Of a DNA stretch of 64,000 nucleotides, positions 47,265 through 60,370 are shown in pieces; position 1 is the stretch's first letter, and the number at the start of each line of letters is the position of its first letter. The translations under genes and the position numbers were made by a program. The notes under the pieces were generated by a model that was not told where the DNA came from, did not search any database, and saw nothing but the letters and a program-made list of their open reading frames with translations. This DNA is from Apus apus (taxonomy: Eukaryota > Chordata > Aves > Apodiformes > Apodidae): contig NC_067282.1 of NCBI RefSeq assembly GCF_020740795.1, positions 169,662,274-169,726,273 on the forward strand. The letters run 5' to 3'.

Positions 47265-48010
47265 ATTATCAGCCCTGATTTTAGTCCACCATTTAATCAC
47301 CTTCTTACTCAGTATTTTGAAGTCCTTTAAAAACTCTTTGCAGCTACACCTCCCCTCTGGTATCCTGAATAGCTTAATACATCAGCAAACTTAATTATGA
47401 ATATGAATATGAATAACTAAGTTACTATGAGTAACATAGTACATCAACAAACTTTGTTATCTCACAGCTCACCCTGTTTCCCAAACCACTGATGGCTACA
47501 TTAGACGACACAGGCTCTGGCAAGCCCTCTCATCACCAAATCCACTTAACTGCAACAAACATTCACTGATTCCTCCCCTTAATTTGTTATCTTTTAACCA
47601 GTTCCATATTTATGTGAGGACTTTCTTAACACGTAACTTAATTTCTTTGGTAGCTTTCCTGTGAGATTCAACTGAGATTCTTTTGCAGATCCAAGCACAT
47701 GATGCTATTTCGGTTCTCCCTTTTCTGTGTATTCACTGGCTCTTCAGCAGACTCTATAACCAAGAAGTGGGGTATATCCTGTCACAAATATCATATTAAC
47801 TACTCTGTCATGCACCACATTAATCCATGGGCTAGTTGTCTTGGTATTGGAATGTCCGCTTTACTGGTTTGCAATGTTCTGGAATTGCCCTGAGGCCTTT
47901 TAGAAAATTTAACAGCCAATAGGGCCACTTAGTCCATCCCTCACAGTCTCTAGTCCAGCAGGACTCTTGGGTGAAAGCTGTCAGCTCAAATCCATCCTTG
48001 AGACCATCTT
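47265..48010 (-). mobile_element. Ancient CR1-like LINE fragment, antisense
   Basis: Antisense match to an old amniote CR1 of the kind abundant in turtles and crocodiles: 'CCACCATTTAATCACCTTCTTACTCAGTATTTTGAAGTCC', 'CTCTTTGCAGC', 'TCCTGAATAGCTTAATACATCAGCAAACTT', 'TTTTAACCAGTTCCATATTTATG', a 'TTACTGGTTTGCAATG' segment and 'GACTCTTGGGTGAAAGCTGTC'. It is heavily diverged and interrupted by GAATAT repeats near 47400. No reading frame is retained. Confidence 0.65.
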
Positions 48011-51000
48011 CCTACAGTAGCCTAGGAGTGAGCATGAGGTCTATTTTTCTCAGTGGGAAGCGGAAATAATGAAAAGTCAAAAAAGGTCTGGAGGTGCAAA
48101 AAACACAAACCTTGTATATGGCTGTGGAATTTTCAGCCCAAAATAGCTATTTATGCAAAAACTCTCACCTATCTGCTATTTTGTGTGGGACAGAGAAGTG
48201 ATAACAGCAGGTTCTTCAGTGCAAGGCATGTATGTAGTCTGGTGAAGTAGGTGAGGAGTGGATAACAGTCTAGTAACAGCAATAAATACAACATCTGGAT
48301 GAATTATGTAGCAGTTAGTCCTGATGCAGGATAGTAAAATCAGGCCACCCATCTTCCAACTTCCTAGTTTTCTTTTATTTTCAATATTCCCCCTCACAGT
48401 GAGCAAACTCTTGCTGGGAAGCAATAAGGAAGGTTTACACTAAAAATTTACCTGCGGAATTCCTCGATCCATGGCAAGACCAACTGTGGCTGTACAGTGG
48501 TCACATCATTCCAGAGGGAAATAAAAATGAAAGAGGGTTCAGTTCCTCATCACACAAAGTGGATAGGAATCTCCTGCACCACTCCATGCTTACTGCTACC
48601 TCACAGGCAAGATGAATGACGGGAAGGGAGTCATGTAAACCTGGTCTCTAAATCAGCCCAGGACTGTGAGTTACTGCCTCTGCAACACCTTTTGGTTGCT
48701 GCACTTAGAGTTTTGCAAGATCAGGCCCGTACAGAGTTGGATCTCCTTTGAAGTCACGTGTCTGCTGAGCACACGAGTGCATACACAGCATGTACATTGC
48801 ATGATGCAATTTACAGTTTTTGGTCAGTGATACATACAGGAACATATTGGTTGAAGACGGCTGAGGATTTATCTGTGCTCATGCCTGGATTCTATTCTTT
48901 CCAGTGTGCTCACATGGAGCTGGCAGTTTTCTGGAAGATGCTATTTACAAGAGTAAAGAACACCTAGTATTTCTCCACATACTGGATCCATGTAATTAAA
49001 CAAAATGCCTTAAAACATACCTGTTTGTATAAAAGTGTTCTTGAAGAGTGTATCATCATATACAATGAACCCAAAGCCAAGGACACTTTAAAAGAAAGTA
49101 ATTCCACAACTCACAATTTTGTTGTCCTCAAGCTGTTAACATTATCAGTTGTAAGGAAATTCCCTCAAACTCACCCTTCATACACGCTCCTGAAGGTCAA
49201 ACAAGAGATGTTGCTCACTGGTCCCTCTCCTTTTAAGGCCTGCAGACCTCTTGTCCTTAACACACTTTCATGTCTCCCTGCGTTATCATCCTGTGTCCTC
49301 CTCCACAGATTTCTGGCTGCATTCTCGAAGACTGTAGGTGTCAATGATATATGTTCTTTTAAGAACAAATTTAGACTTTCCACTTCAGTTTCATCTTTAG
49401 AAGGAAAATTGAATGGAAACACTATGCAAATAACACTTTCTATCAATTAGAATTTATTTTCTGGGATTTATAGAATATTTCCTCCCCACTGAAGCTGTAT
49501 TTACTTGACTGTGCTATTTCAAAGAACGGTGATGCTAAATTGAGTGGTGTAAATAACACTTACAATACTGAACTGAAAATTTGGCTACCAGGCTAAATAA
49601 ATGCTAAAGAACTCAGTCTCTCCCAATTCATTGCAATGACTGAGTTCTGTTCTTCGCTATCACTAGTGAAAAGTCAGTTGGATGCGTAATTCCTTGTGAA
49701 GCTGATACTACTGCAAGAGGAATTATACAGGTTTCTGCTACAGGTTGATTGATTTAAAAAGTCACAAAAGTCAATGGAAAGATTTCTTTAGATTTATAAG
49801 TTATTTGAATTGGGTAATTGGGTTCTGGATATATGATACAAGGCTTTATCTTTTTTATTTTTACCTTTAGTGGTGGGCCCAAATAAATTACTTTAATTTA
49901 AAAAAAAAAAAAAATCTAGAAGAGGCTGAGACTAGTATAGATCCTGCACTTTCTTGATTTTGTATTAAGAAGAACCACACTATTTACTGAGAATATTCCC
50001 AGTTTTCCCTAAATTTTCCCTTTTTGTTTCAAAGTTCCTCAAATTTCACCTGGTATACAGGTTGAAGAAGTATGAAGAATATGGATTGATCTACATAATC
50101 AGAAACCCACCACACACCATGGGATCTATTTAATTTGGATGGTCCGGCCTTGCAATCTTTTGGTTCCTGAATCATGTTTCTCTTTTGGCCCATTCAGACA
50201 CAGACAAAGCGAGCACCTTTGACTTAATGCTGGAAAGATGTTATTACTCACTGTAAAGCTAAACTCTTTTGGTTTTGATTACAAAGAAATATGCTGAAGT
50301 CCTTTCCCTCATTTAGCCCAGTAGAAGAACATTTGAAATAGAATCCCTGTGAATTTAGAAAAGAGTCACAATTTATTGACAAATGACAACATTCTCAAGG
50401 TACATAAAATATCAGAAAACAATTAATTAAAAATGTGTATGGTACTTATGAGAGATTTGTAGAAAATATATAAAATGCTATAATTTGCTCTAGGTCATTC
50501 TTGTGCTTGTTGTCTTGGTTTGTAAATTAACAAAGACGTTTAAGAAAAATGGTGTATGGACTAATACATTTCTCATATAAACAAACAGTAAGTGATGAAA
50601 GTCCATCTATGCGACCCAGCTGATTATGTTCAAACTGCTTATCTATCGATGTTTTTTTTCCCCACAGACTTTGTAAAAACTATTTTCTTCTTGAGCACTG
50701 CAAAAAAATAGCTTAGTATGCATCTGAGACTGTGTTTATCACAAGTGGCTAGTGATATGGATACAAAAGGAAAAAATTATTCATTTTAAAACCTTGAACC
50801 AGTCTTAGTAAGCTAGCTCTTCATTTTCAGAGAGTTCTTATGAATTCTAAAATTACATATAGATCAACCACACAAATGCTACATGAACACATTCTAGAGG
50901 AAGAACAGCAATTAAGAGAAGAAATCCTCACGCATTTTTGCCTGTATCTCCAAAATAAGCTATATACAGATGGACAAAATAGGTATCTTTTAAACTGCAC

Positions 51001-54000
51001 AGAGAAAAACAGAGTCTCAGATGAAAAGAGTCACTTTGGATCAGTAGTTTCTATCCAGTGATAGAAATTACTTCCTAAAAAGCATTTCACATGCTGTTTA
51101 AAAAACAGTAAAAAATATCATAAGCCCAAATATAATTTAATCTGCAACTTTTACAGAAATGATGTTTGACTACCCATGGATCCCACTGGCCGAAAGCCCT
51201 GTCTCAAACCAGAAGTGTCTCTGAGGACATAGAGATGGGCTGTCTGACCTCTAGACTTTAGAGCTCTAGGCTGAAGGTCCGTCCTCCTTCTACAGCTATT
51301 CAATAGCTGTAGGCACTTTTTTAACCATAAAACATTAATTTCACATTTTTTAAATTTTGTTAGACCATGTACAACGTCCATTCACATATTTTCAATTTTG
51401 CTAGGCCGTTCTCTACTCCAGAGAGACTTTTCTGATAAACTTTCTGAAACCGCGTGACGAAACAGCCAGCAACACAGAAGAATTTTCAAGAAGGCACTTT
51501 TAATATTGGATCTACTTATTTTTTACTTGTCAGTGTGACCTATCATTTCCAGGTGCTTGTGTGCATTTCTCTGTGGGACACTTCTGAATGTGCAATGCAG
51601 TGATGTAGCAGGGATCTTAGGAAGTACCGAGTCAGGATCTACATCTGACTCAGCACCTCCATCTGGGTCAGCACTTGCTTTCAGGTGGGAAAAAATAGGA
51701 AATACATTTGCCCTGCTCCTCTTCCCACACGGAAAACTTTGCTCCCACTGGCACCTGTGCTCCTTGGTACCTTCTCCAGCCTCATATTCAGTCTGAATGA
51801 GCTACAGCTGAGTAACCACTTAGTGGTTCAGATAGGAAAATTAGCAGGGTTTTAGGCTGGTTTTAACATTCCTCCTCAATCCCTGCTTCAATTTCAAATT
51901 TACCCTGCCTTTCTGTGACTTCTTTGTAACTAGGTATTTATACCTCTGGTCAGCTTTTTTTCCCACTCTCAGGAAAGTTCTCTGGTTTGTTTTTTTTTTC
52001 CTGCTTGGCCCTTTCCGGAGTTCAGCTTCCCTGAGTTGATGAACAGGGCCAAAACTCATCCATTCTCATGGATCTCTTTTCAGAACTTACTGCTTCCCAT
52101 GAGATAATGGTAGCTGAGCACAAAGGAAATCTCTATCAGATGAACAGATGTGTGTTTGTATTAATACATGCGTGTCTATTTTCAGAAAAGCCCAAACCAC
52201 CCTTTCTTCACCCTCAGCCCCTACACCTTAAGAAACTGCACAAGTCAGCTGTGCAATTTAGCAGCTTCTAAAAATAATTACTTGACTTTATTATGACCAT
52301 CCTCATCTTCTCTCTATTACTTATTCTTTTTTATCACACTCACATCCTGGGTTTATGAAACTTGTGAGCTTGGATAAAACATTGTTAATAAATTTAGTAC
52401 AGCTGATACTGTTATCTCTGTCCCTTTCATCTTTTATGGTATCCATTAATTGGAGAGATTCTACTCACCCACATGGGAAATAATGAGTGTAACAATTAAG
52501 TGTAGGAGTTTTACTTATTGTCTGGCTATTTCTTACCTGTAGCTAATTGGTTTCATCTTCATAGGAAAGTCTGTGGGTTTTACTTCTTTTCGCTGCTGTT
52601 TTCTTCCTGGTAGTTATTGTCAGTTTGTCTCGGAGTTAGAAGAGCAAAGGCATGTATAATAAATAGAGTGTCCAAGTAGCTTTAGCTATTCTGATATATC
52701 AGCATGAACACTGTTACTGTTTTTCTACTCCAAGGAGGACAGAGAGGGCACAGATGGCCTGAAGTTTAAAAATACCTAATTGAGGGTTAGCCCAAGAAGA
52801 AAGACGAATTTCCGTTTCACAATAGTCCTGCTTTGCCTCCCCAAAGTACAGGCACACAACATTTTATCCTACAAAGAGATGCACACAGTCATGAAACTTG
52901 TCCAGAAAACAACATTTCTGCAGCACAATAAATTTATTTATTCTGAGCACCTGGACTGCACACTTGAGTTTAACCACTAAATAAAATTGTTGAAAAGGAA
53001 AAGTTAGCTTTTGTGTGTTGGAGAAGGCTGTGGTGAGGGCAAGGCCTGTAATGAAATTCAGAAGAAAAGGTCCAACACAGTACCAACATCTGATAGCCTG
53101 GCTTAGTATCACCACATCTTTCACAGATTGCCAGAAGCAACCCAAATTTTCTTTCCACCAGACATGCAATTATAAGAGGTGCTGAACTGAGTGGACAGAA
53201 ATTTGCCCCTGGGCTGGGCAACAGAGAGGACCTGTCAGGAACGTGTGCAGCTCAGCGCCAACCCCTGCCTGCCTTCAGCTTGCACAGGTGGCTAAAACGA
53301 CAGAAAAACCAACTGTAGACCTCATGAAATAGTGAGTAACTGCTACCATGGCTCACAGTGAGGTATAGCTCAAAGGTGCCATGGATTCCCTGCATATAGT
53401 ATATAGCATTACATACCTCCTCTTGCTGGGCTGCTTGCAAGCAGAGATGGTCTAGCCAACTGTTAACAATTTTGAGGTGAACAAACTTTTATTAAGAAGA
53501 GGAATTAATCCCACCATGAACTTACTCAGTTGTGGTCAAAACTAAGCAGCGAGCACAGCTTACAGCAAAGGAGCAAGGGGTTCAAACGAAACACATTAAA
53601 GCTGCACTTAAATGATCTTCCTTATGTGCCCTTTGGTGTAGCTGTATGTAGAAAAAAAAAGGCACTGAATTAGTCACAGAGCTATTTAACAAGTTGTCTG
53701 GCTGAGTCATAAAAGCAAAGTGACATTAAAGTAATAAAAAATATGAGCAACCAAAAAAAAAACCCAACACAACAACTTGTTTGTGGTTACTTTTCCAAGA
53801 CCGTAAAGAAACTGTGAAAAGGAGTGGCTAATGTCAAGTCAAGGGTGATCATTACTACAAAGGCACAGAGAGAAACTGCATCACCAGTTGACTGATACTG
53901 TTTTACAAGAAAATAATTTAAATGTTCATATAGTTTAAAAAACAATTAAAAACAAAATATCATTAAAAAGTATATCACTCATGGTAATTAAAAATTGCTC

Positions 54001-55581
54001 AGACACATCTCTGTTGCAGATACAGAAACACAGGGCAAACAGCATGGCAAGGGGTTCTCTCACCTGAAGAATGAGCAGGAAAATGTGACTGGAGATAAAC
54101 ACATTTAGGTGCAAAGTGACTGTGCATGTTCGGCAGGTCTGTGGCTCCCTCTCTGGGGGACTGGCAAAGATGTCCTGAAGCTTGGGGATTGCATCCTGAT
54201 GCAGGCCGATTGCTGGAATGGCCTGTGATGCCGCAGATAAATCATCACCTCCATGGACAAGGGGTAAATCAACCCAAGTTCAGGAGCTGCTGCTAAGGAT
54301 AGGGTGTGTTTGTAAGCATGTGGAGCATTACAGCATCCACACTTGGTGTCTGCCATCTCAGGAGAGGCTGAATCCATTGAATGTTTCCATCCAGCTCCTC
54401 AAGCCTTCCTTCCCTCCCCTCAGCTGTTTTCCAAGGAAGATAACATTTTTCCATAGATGGAAACCTATACACATTGATTTGCTCATCTTCAATATCTTAC
54501 ACTAATAGTGCCATATATGTCTGTAATTTCTTTAATTCTGTATTGTCTAGGCTGGTTTATTCATTTGCTGTTAAGCTGGAGCAGTAATTACACATATGAC
54601 TTCATCTGGAAATGACTCATTTTCAAATTCTTGAGCAGTTACCCCTGCATCATTGGTGTTACCATCCTGTAGTAAACCTATCTGCTGAGCAAACAGGATT
54701 CCCAAAAGATGACAAACAGGACTGTAGAAGCTGTGGGAATAGTTCTGTTACTCTTGGAGAATGTTAGGATTTGTTAATTTACATAGTATAAAAGCTAGAT
54801 TTTTTGCCAGAGCTAAAGTGGCAAAACTCATGCACTTCTGTCTAAGATGGAATTTGGAGTTTCCCATCTGGAGCCCTGGGTCACAATGTTTCATTGTTAT
54901 CATTTTTTGGGAAGGATAAAAATAAAAAGAGAGTTTTTTCATATTTTCTTTTGTTCCAAGTGGCTTATGCTGTAGGATTAGTTATATAATATTACACTCA
55001 TATTCCTCTTCAGATTGACAGCAAGGTAGATATCTCAAAGTGAAGCAAACAAGGCTGGTGACATCATTGACAAGAGAAATTCATAGGGACAAAAGCAACC
55101 TTGGGAGGTTTGCATTTCACTTCTCCACTCCTTCTTAATGAAACATTGTGGAAAATACTACGAATTTACTGAATTGGTTATTTCTGTTGGCTGGAAAATT
55201 TCAGTTTCTCATTGTACTTTTTTAATTCCTGAAGAAAACAGGCTCACTTCATGTTCTCCACTCTTAAACACAGGACTTTCCAGCTAGAGGCTGTTAAATC
55301 TCTTGGTATTCTGCCTCAGCTTTACGCCAGTGGGAAACATGATCAGGGTGTGCCATATGAGGCTAACCAAGTTACCGCTGCCGTTCTGCGAGGGGTTTTT
55401 CTGCTAGAAAATATACCTGCTGAAACCACAGGCTTCTCCTGAATCTTGCATACAGAGTAGGCTTTGGGGTCACAGGCACATACAAGAGGCCAATGCTGAC
55501 TTCCTATTACAAGCACAACTGCCTCTTTTTCCAGGAGTTTCAACAAATTTCAACAAAATAAACAAAAAAAAGGTAATTTTA
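48011..55581. other. Long gene-free stretch downstream of IFNG
   Basis: 7.5 kb of AT-rich sequence. It includes A-rich tracts at 49897-49913 and 53753-53763 and short frames only; the largest is 49025-49450, 141 codons, with an opposite-strand partner and no domain. No repeat family or RNA gene recognised. In mammals this side of IFNG hosts a long noncoding RNA, but I see no basis to call one here. Confidence 0.45.
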
Positions 55582-56295
55582 TGTCACGGTTTGACTCAGG
55601 GTCAGCAACTGAACGAGCGACAACAATGCTCTCAATCCCCTGTCCTCTCCCCCAGGTAGGGAAAGGAGAGAGACTTTCCAGATTGAGAACTAAACTCAAC
55701 AACTTCAATTAAATACTAATAATAAGAAAATAGGTACAATTATATACAAATGTGTTCAGGAATGTGCAAAACTCTATTGCCTCCCTGCACCCCCAGCAAC
55801 CTGAGCTGTGAGCAGTTTTGAAACGTCCTGGGGCGCTGCCAGAGGGAGTAGCAGAGCAGGCAGGAGCTGAGGGGAGAGTCATAAAGGTCAGAGATGCACA
55901 AGCCTGGGGATCAATGGTGATGGATGGATGGAGTCCTCCTGGACACCAGTCATGGATGGAAGAGAAGGGAAGAAGAAACAGAAAGGAAGTTGTCTTCTGT
56001 GATCTCCGACCTTACACCGAGCTTTTGTAGATACATGAAATAGAATACTTCGTTCAGTTTTGCTGTCTGCCTAGTCCACCCTCCCTAAGGGAGAGTTACA
56101 GATACAACTCTTCTGCTCCCTGTAGCATCTGAGGCAGCAGAGCAAAGTGACCTTGGTGTCTCAACAGTAACATATACATTCCAGCATTGTCAGTCCGCTA
56201 GCTGGAAAACTTGCTGCTAGTTGAAAGAGAGCTCTCAAAAGAAAAAAATAATTGGTAGAAGGAAAATTGGCTTCATCCTGATTCAAACCAGGACA
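55582..56295 (-). mobile_element. Solo LTR of an avian endogenous retrovirus
   Basis: A 714-bp unit with imperfect inverted ends: TGTCACGGTTTGA on the left and TCAAACCAGGACA on the right (13 bp; 11 positions agree after reverse complementing). The TGTCCTGGTTT... start read from the right matches the start of abundant bird ERV LTRs, so the element is taken to be on the minus strand. No gag, pol or env sequence adjoins it, which indicates a solo LTR. I see no clear target-site duplication. The frame at 55818-56030 lies inside it and is not a gene. Confidence 0.75.
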
Positions 56296-59200
56296 GTCTG
56301 GTAGGTCTCACTAGCTTGTGTACACACATTCTTCTTACCAGTTTTTCACTGAAACATGGTATCAGTGAGTTTAGAAGAACAATATGAAGCAAATGTGTGG
56401 CCAAGAAAGAAAGAAAGAAAGAAAGACTGGGAACAGCTACTGCAGCAGAATATAAGAAGCAGAAGATATATCTATCATTCGGAAAAGTGGACATTTTCAA
56501 GGCAAACCAATGGTTGCTACCTTATGTGAGTAGGATCATCTCTTCAGATGTATTTTTTGTGAAAATCTGAAGCCAGACTTGCCAACCCTCAAGGAATTCA
56601 ACTGATAAGACATGAAAAAACATGCAAAGTATGACTGAGGAAATATCAGATAAAGAGAATCTAAGAATGAGTGATAACTATCAACTGAGGTGAGTGAAAA
56701 TGAAAGCTAAATGAGGAAGGATAAAGCCTTTGAAATTCAGAATGGGTGAAATCAGATTTCACATTTTTTAATTCTGCGTAAGGGCCGGTCTGATATTGCA
56801 CATTTAGCCTGTGGCACAAAGGCCTTGCTAGATCTTGAATAAGGTTACTCTAAATTGTAGCTCTACATGCAAACTCTAGACGAGTGTTTTAAAATTTAAT
56901 GCTAAATATCAAACTGTGTTAAGTGGGAGTTGTTGGTGTGGTATGAAACCATTAATTCATTCCTTGGAGACTTGATAAAGTGCAATGCAAATCACTCATG
57001 CACATCAGCCTCCACTGAGTCCTTTTTACATTTGTGTACAAAATGCTAGAGAAGGGACCACTGAACTTTTCTTATATCTTGTTTTGTGGTCTCCACTAAC
57101 TCTAGAGGCCAACAGGTGGCTATCAGCTCTCACCTCTGCTTACAGACCACCCTGCCATTCTGCTTCAAAAGTGATGCATCTTCTGCTTTGCCTACCAAGG
57201 ACAGGTCCCCCTGCTGTCTTGTTATGTATGGTGTGAACTTCCAAAAGTATTCTCACCTAGTTTATCTTTATTGTCACAGAAGCATCCTCTCTCCTCCCAA
57301 ATAAAAAAAAAAAAGTCTTCAATTATACACAGCGAAGTTTCACCTTGGGATGAAGAAAACAAAGAACCTGCAGCTCAAGGAGACCTTGGAGGCAGCTTTA
57401 TCCTCACCTGAGCCAGGTTATCATGCTGGTGGATACGTCCCTTTATGAATCTGTTCTTCGTAACACACAACTATAGTAACATGCAGCCATAAATTCCTGT
57501 TAAGGACCAAGCCAGAGTAGCTCTTTCTCCTATGGTTTCCAGTACTGTCAAGGTGCAGAAAATGGCCATGAAAAGGTGTACATTCCAGGTCACCTGGAGC
57601 AGAAAGGCTCACAGGGCCACACTCTGGGGAGGAGAGGTGTTGGGCTGTCCTGCAGCCCCTCATCCTGGCACAGCTGCAAACCATACACTGTCATTGATGA
57701 CCAAGAGTCCTTTGATGACTGATCTGACCCAGGCCATGGGACACTGAGGTGTCACACTCAGCAGCTGGGAGCTTCTGGGAGACAATGAAGGCCACACTAC
57801 ATTCACATGCAGTCACAGCCTCTACACTAGCCCCAAGGAGGATGCAGGAGCCCTGCCATCTCCTGGGCCTGGGTCGACCCTGGCACCCAGCTGGGGATGC
57901 TGGGCAGAGGCCACACATGGCTGGTGTGGTGCCAGTGGGGCGGTTATACCCCTCTCAGCTCTGCATTTCTAGTCCCATCTCTCATTGCCTCACCCCGCTG
58001 ATCTAGCTGTATGTGGGATGTGTAAACAGCTGGTTTTCAAAAGGTCAAGTTGGAAAAATAACCAAAACACAAGGAAATACACCCAAGAAAAAGGTGCTTT
58101 GAATGTTTTGCTTGCTTCCTACTTTCTGTCAGCCAGTTCAAAAGGTCTTCAGTGCCTTCACCACGTGACTTTCTGCTATCCTAGGCCACAAGGCACCGGT
58201 GTTAAATGCAATCACACAGTGTTCCCAGGTACCTTCACACTGCAGAAACTATTTCCTCTGAAACTGCTCAGCAGAAATGTGGGGCTATAGAACACCACAC
58301 ACAGAGCTTGTTTCTTCACCCACCCCTGCAGTGCCAAGGTGAAGCCCACACATGTGAGTATTGAATCAACACATCCCACACACTTTGACCAAGCATAGCA
58401 CAAAGCACCAAGCAAGGTCAAATGGCAGCTCCTCAAGTCTCTTTACATCAGCCAGCCTGGGCATAAACTGAATTGAGGTGGCTGCTGTTCAGATTCAGCC
58501 CTCTAGGCAGGTGGGATGCTCAGCTAGCCCAGTGGCTGCAGGGTTCAGTAGCTTCTGCCTCCATCCCAGACCAGCAAAGTAAGTGCTTATCTTCATCTGC
58601 CTGATCATGAATTATCAGCTTGAGGAAAGACTGCTAGCTGAGGAATGAGATTTTGCACATTTCCTGGCTTCTCTAGTCAATGGAGAGCAAAAGGTTCAAC
58701 AAATTGAATCCTTTTCTCTTCTGGATGGTGAAGATGGGGATACAGGAAAGCATTTTATATAGAATTGACCAACTAATATGGATACTGCTAGCTTTAATCA
58801 CCTTTCTTCTATCCTTGAAAAGGAGAAAAAAACTGGAATTCCATCACCAATGTTATTCATTATATGTATCACAGAAGGGACTCACCAGTCACAACTGAAA
58901 GACTACAGAATAAAGTTTCAGCTACATGTACTAATACTTACTCATACCTTATTCTACCTATTATCAGTGACACCAGCCACTTCTATTTAAGTCATGTAAA
59001 ATGAACTTCTTTGGCTCTGGGGACTATGCCTCTAGGAGCTGCACAACTCAATAGGAGATAGCAAGTAGGAAAACATGAAGTTTGAGTTCTTAAGCATAGC
59101 TTAGAATGATACACAGAGCAAAAGAGATCTTTTGCAAGCTCCTTCCGAGCTGACTGATCACTAGAAACGTCCCCACCAGTCAGGCATTGCAGAGTAGCAA

Positions 59201-59939
59201 GGTTTATCATGGCAGAACAAAATGTCTGTAAATATCTTAAAAATTTTTATTTGCCATATGCTTGTTTCATGCTTCCTACAAGCTGTGGTAGCACAGCAGC
59301 CAGTCTAGCTACTGTTATGAAAAAAGCCCCCACAAATCAAAATAAATCAAATAATATTTCTTATTTGTTAGAACAAGCTTGCTTAGTTTCATTTTGTATT
59401 ACGAGCCCACAGAAGGCTTACAGGAAATTTCAGCTGGTAACATGTAAATTTACGGTAATTGTGTATTAGCACCAGATGCAGCTGACCACAAGATGCATGC
59501 TTCAGAAAAAAATGAATTGTTCAATACTAGCAGGGCAGTAAATGACAGGAAACAAACCTGCCTGAAGCTACCACAGGTTTTTAAGCCTGTGAATCTCAGA
59601 AAAAAAAAAAAAACAACAAAATGTGTTCTAATGAAATTCCCACAAGAAAAAAGACATATGGTAGTAAAAGTTAGACTGCAGGGAAAATGAGGCTTTTCAT
59701 TTGTTACACTATAAGAGTGTACTGCTCTGAGGGACCTATTATTGGCACACGAAGCAAAAAGTTGAGGTAGGGGCACTCCTTCCCCTCCAGCAGGGCAAAG
59801 ATTTTTTTTGGTGCTGCTTCGTTTCCCTCACATAATTTTCTATGTCTAGCACAATCTGTCTTCTTATGCACCAAGTGTTCAGTGTCCTCCTACATGCTCC
59901 TCAAATTTATTTCCTTCTTTTTTTTTCCCCATAGATTTT
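56296..59939. other. Gene-free stretch
   Basis: It contains a short AAAG microsatellite (56403-56425) and a GC-richer interval at about 57540-58000 with several overlapping 71-87-codon frames and no recognisable domain. A-rich tracts occur at 57301-57314 and 59600-59613. Confidence 0.45.
56403..56425. repeat. (AAAG)n microsatellite
   Basis: Between five and six perfect AAGA units. A candidate polymorphic marker. Confidence 0.9.
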
Positions 59940-60370
59940 ACAGAACCATTCAGGTCGGAAAAGACCCTTGGGATCACCAAGTCCAACCGTCATCCCTACT
60001 CTACAAAGTTCTCCCCTAAACCATCTCCACCAACACCACATCCAAACGACTCTTAAACACATCCAGCCATGGTGACTCAACCACCTCCCTGGGCAGACTG
60101 TTCCAGTGTCTAACCACTCTTTCTGTGAAAAAAATTTTCCTAATGTCCAGTCTAAACCTCCCCTGTTGCAGCTTGAGGCCATTCCCTCTTGTTCTGTTGC
60201 TAATTACCTGTGGGAAGAGACCAGCACCAGCCTCTCTACAATGACCTTTCAGGTAGTTGTAGAGAGTGAATGAGGTCTCCCCTCAGCCTCCTGTTTCTCA
60301 GACTAAATATTCCCAGCTCCTTCAAGCTTTCTTCGTAAGATTTATTCTCTAGGCCCTTCTTCAGCTGAAA
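59940..60370 (-). mobile_element. CR1 LINE 3' fragment, antisense
   Basis: Antisense CR1: 'TTACAGAACCATTCAGGTCGGAAAAGACCCTTGGGATCACCAAGTCCAACC', 'CTCCCTGGGCAGACTGTTCCAGTGTCTAACCAC', 'CCTAATGTCCAGTCTAAACCTCCCCTG', 'GAGGCCATTCCCTCTTGTTCTG' and 'GGTCTCCCCTCAGCCTCCTGTTTCTC'. It is well preserved, belongs to a subfamily distinct from the 44.9-kb copy, and has its 3' end on the left. Confidence 0.96.

Noticed and set aside
49025-49450. 141-codon + ORF downstream of IFNG
   Set aside because: No domain, a 91-codon opposite-strand frame covers much of it, and no promoter or poly(A) context.
57532-58006. Cluster of GC-richer ORFs at 57.5-58.0 kb as a possible gene
   Set aside because: Several mutually overlapping frames on both strands, none with a recognisable motif; composition explains them.
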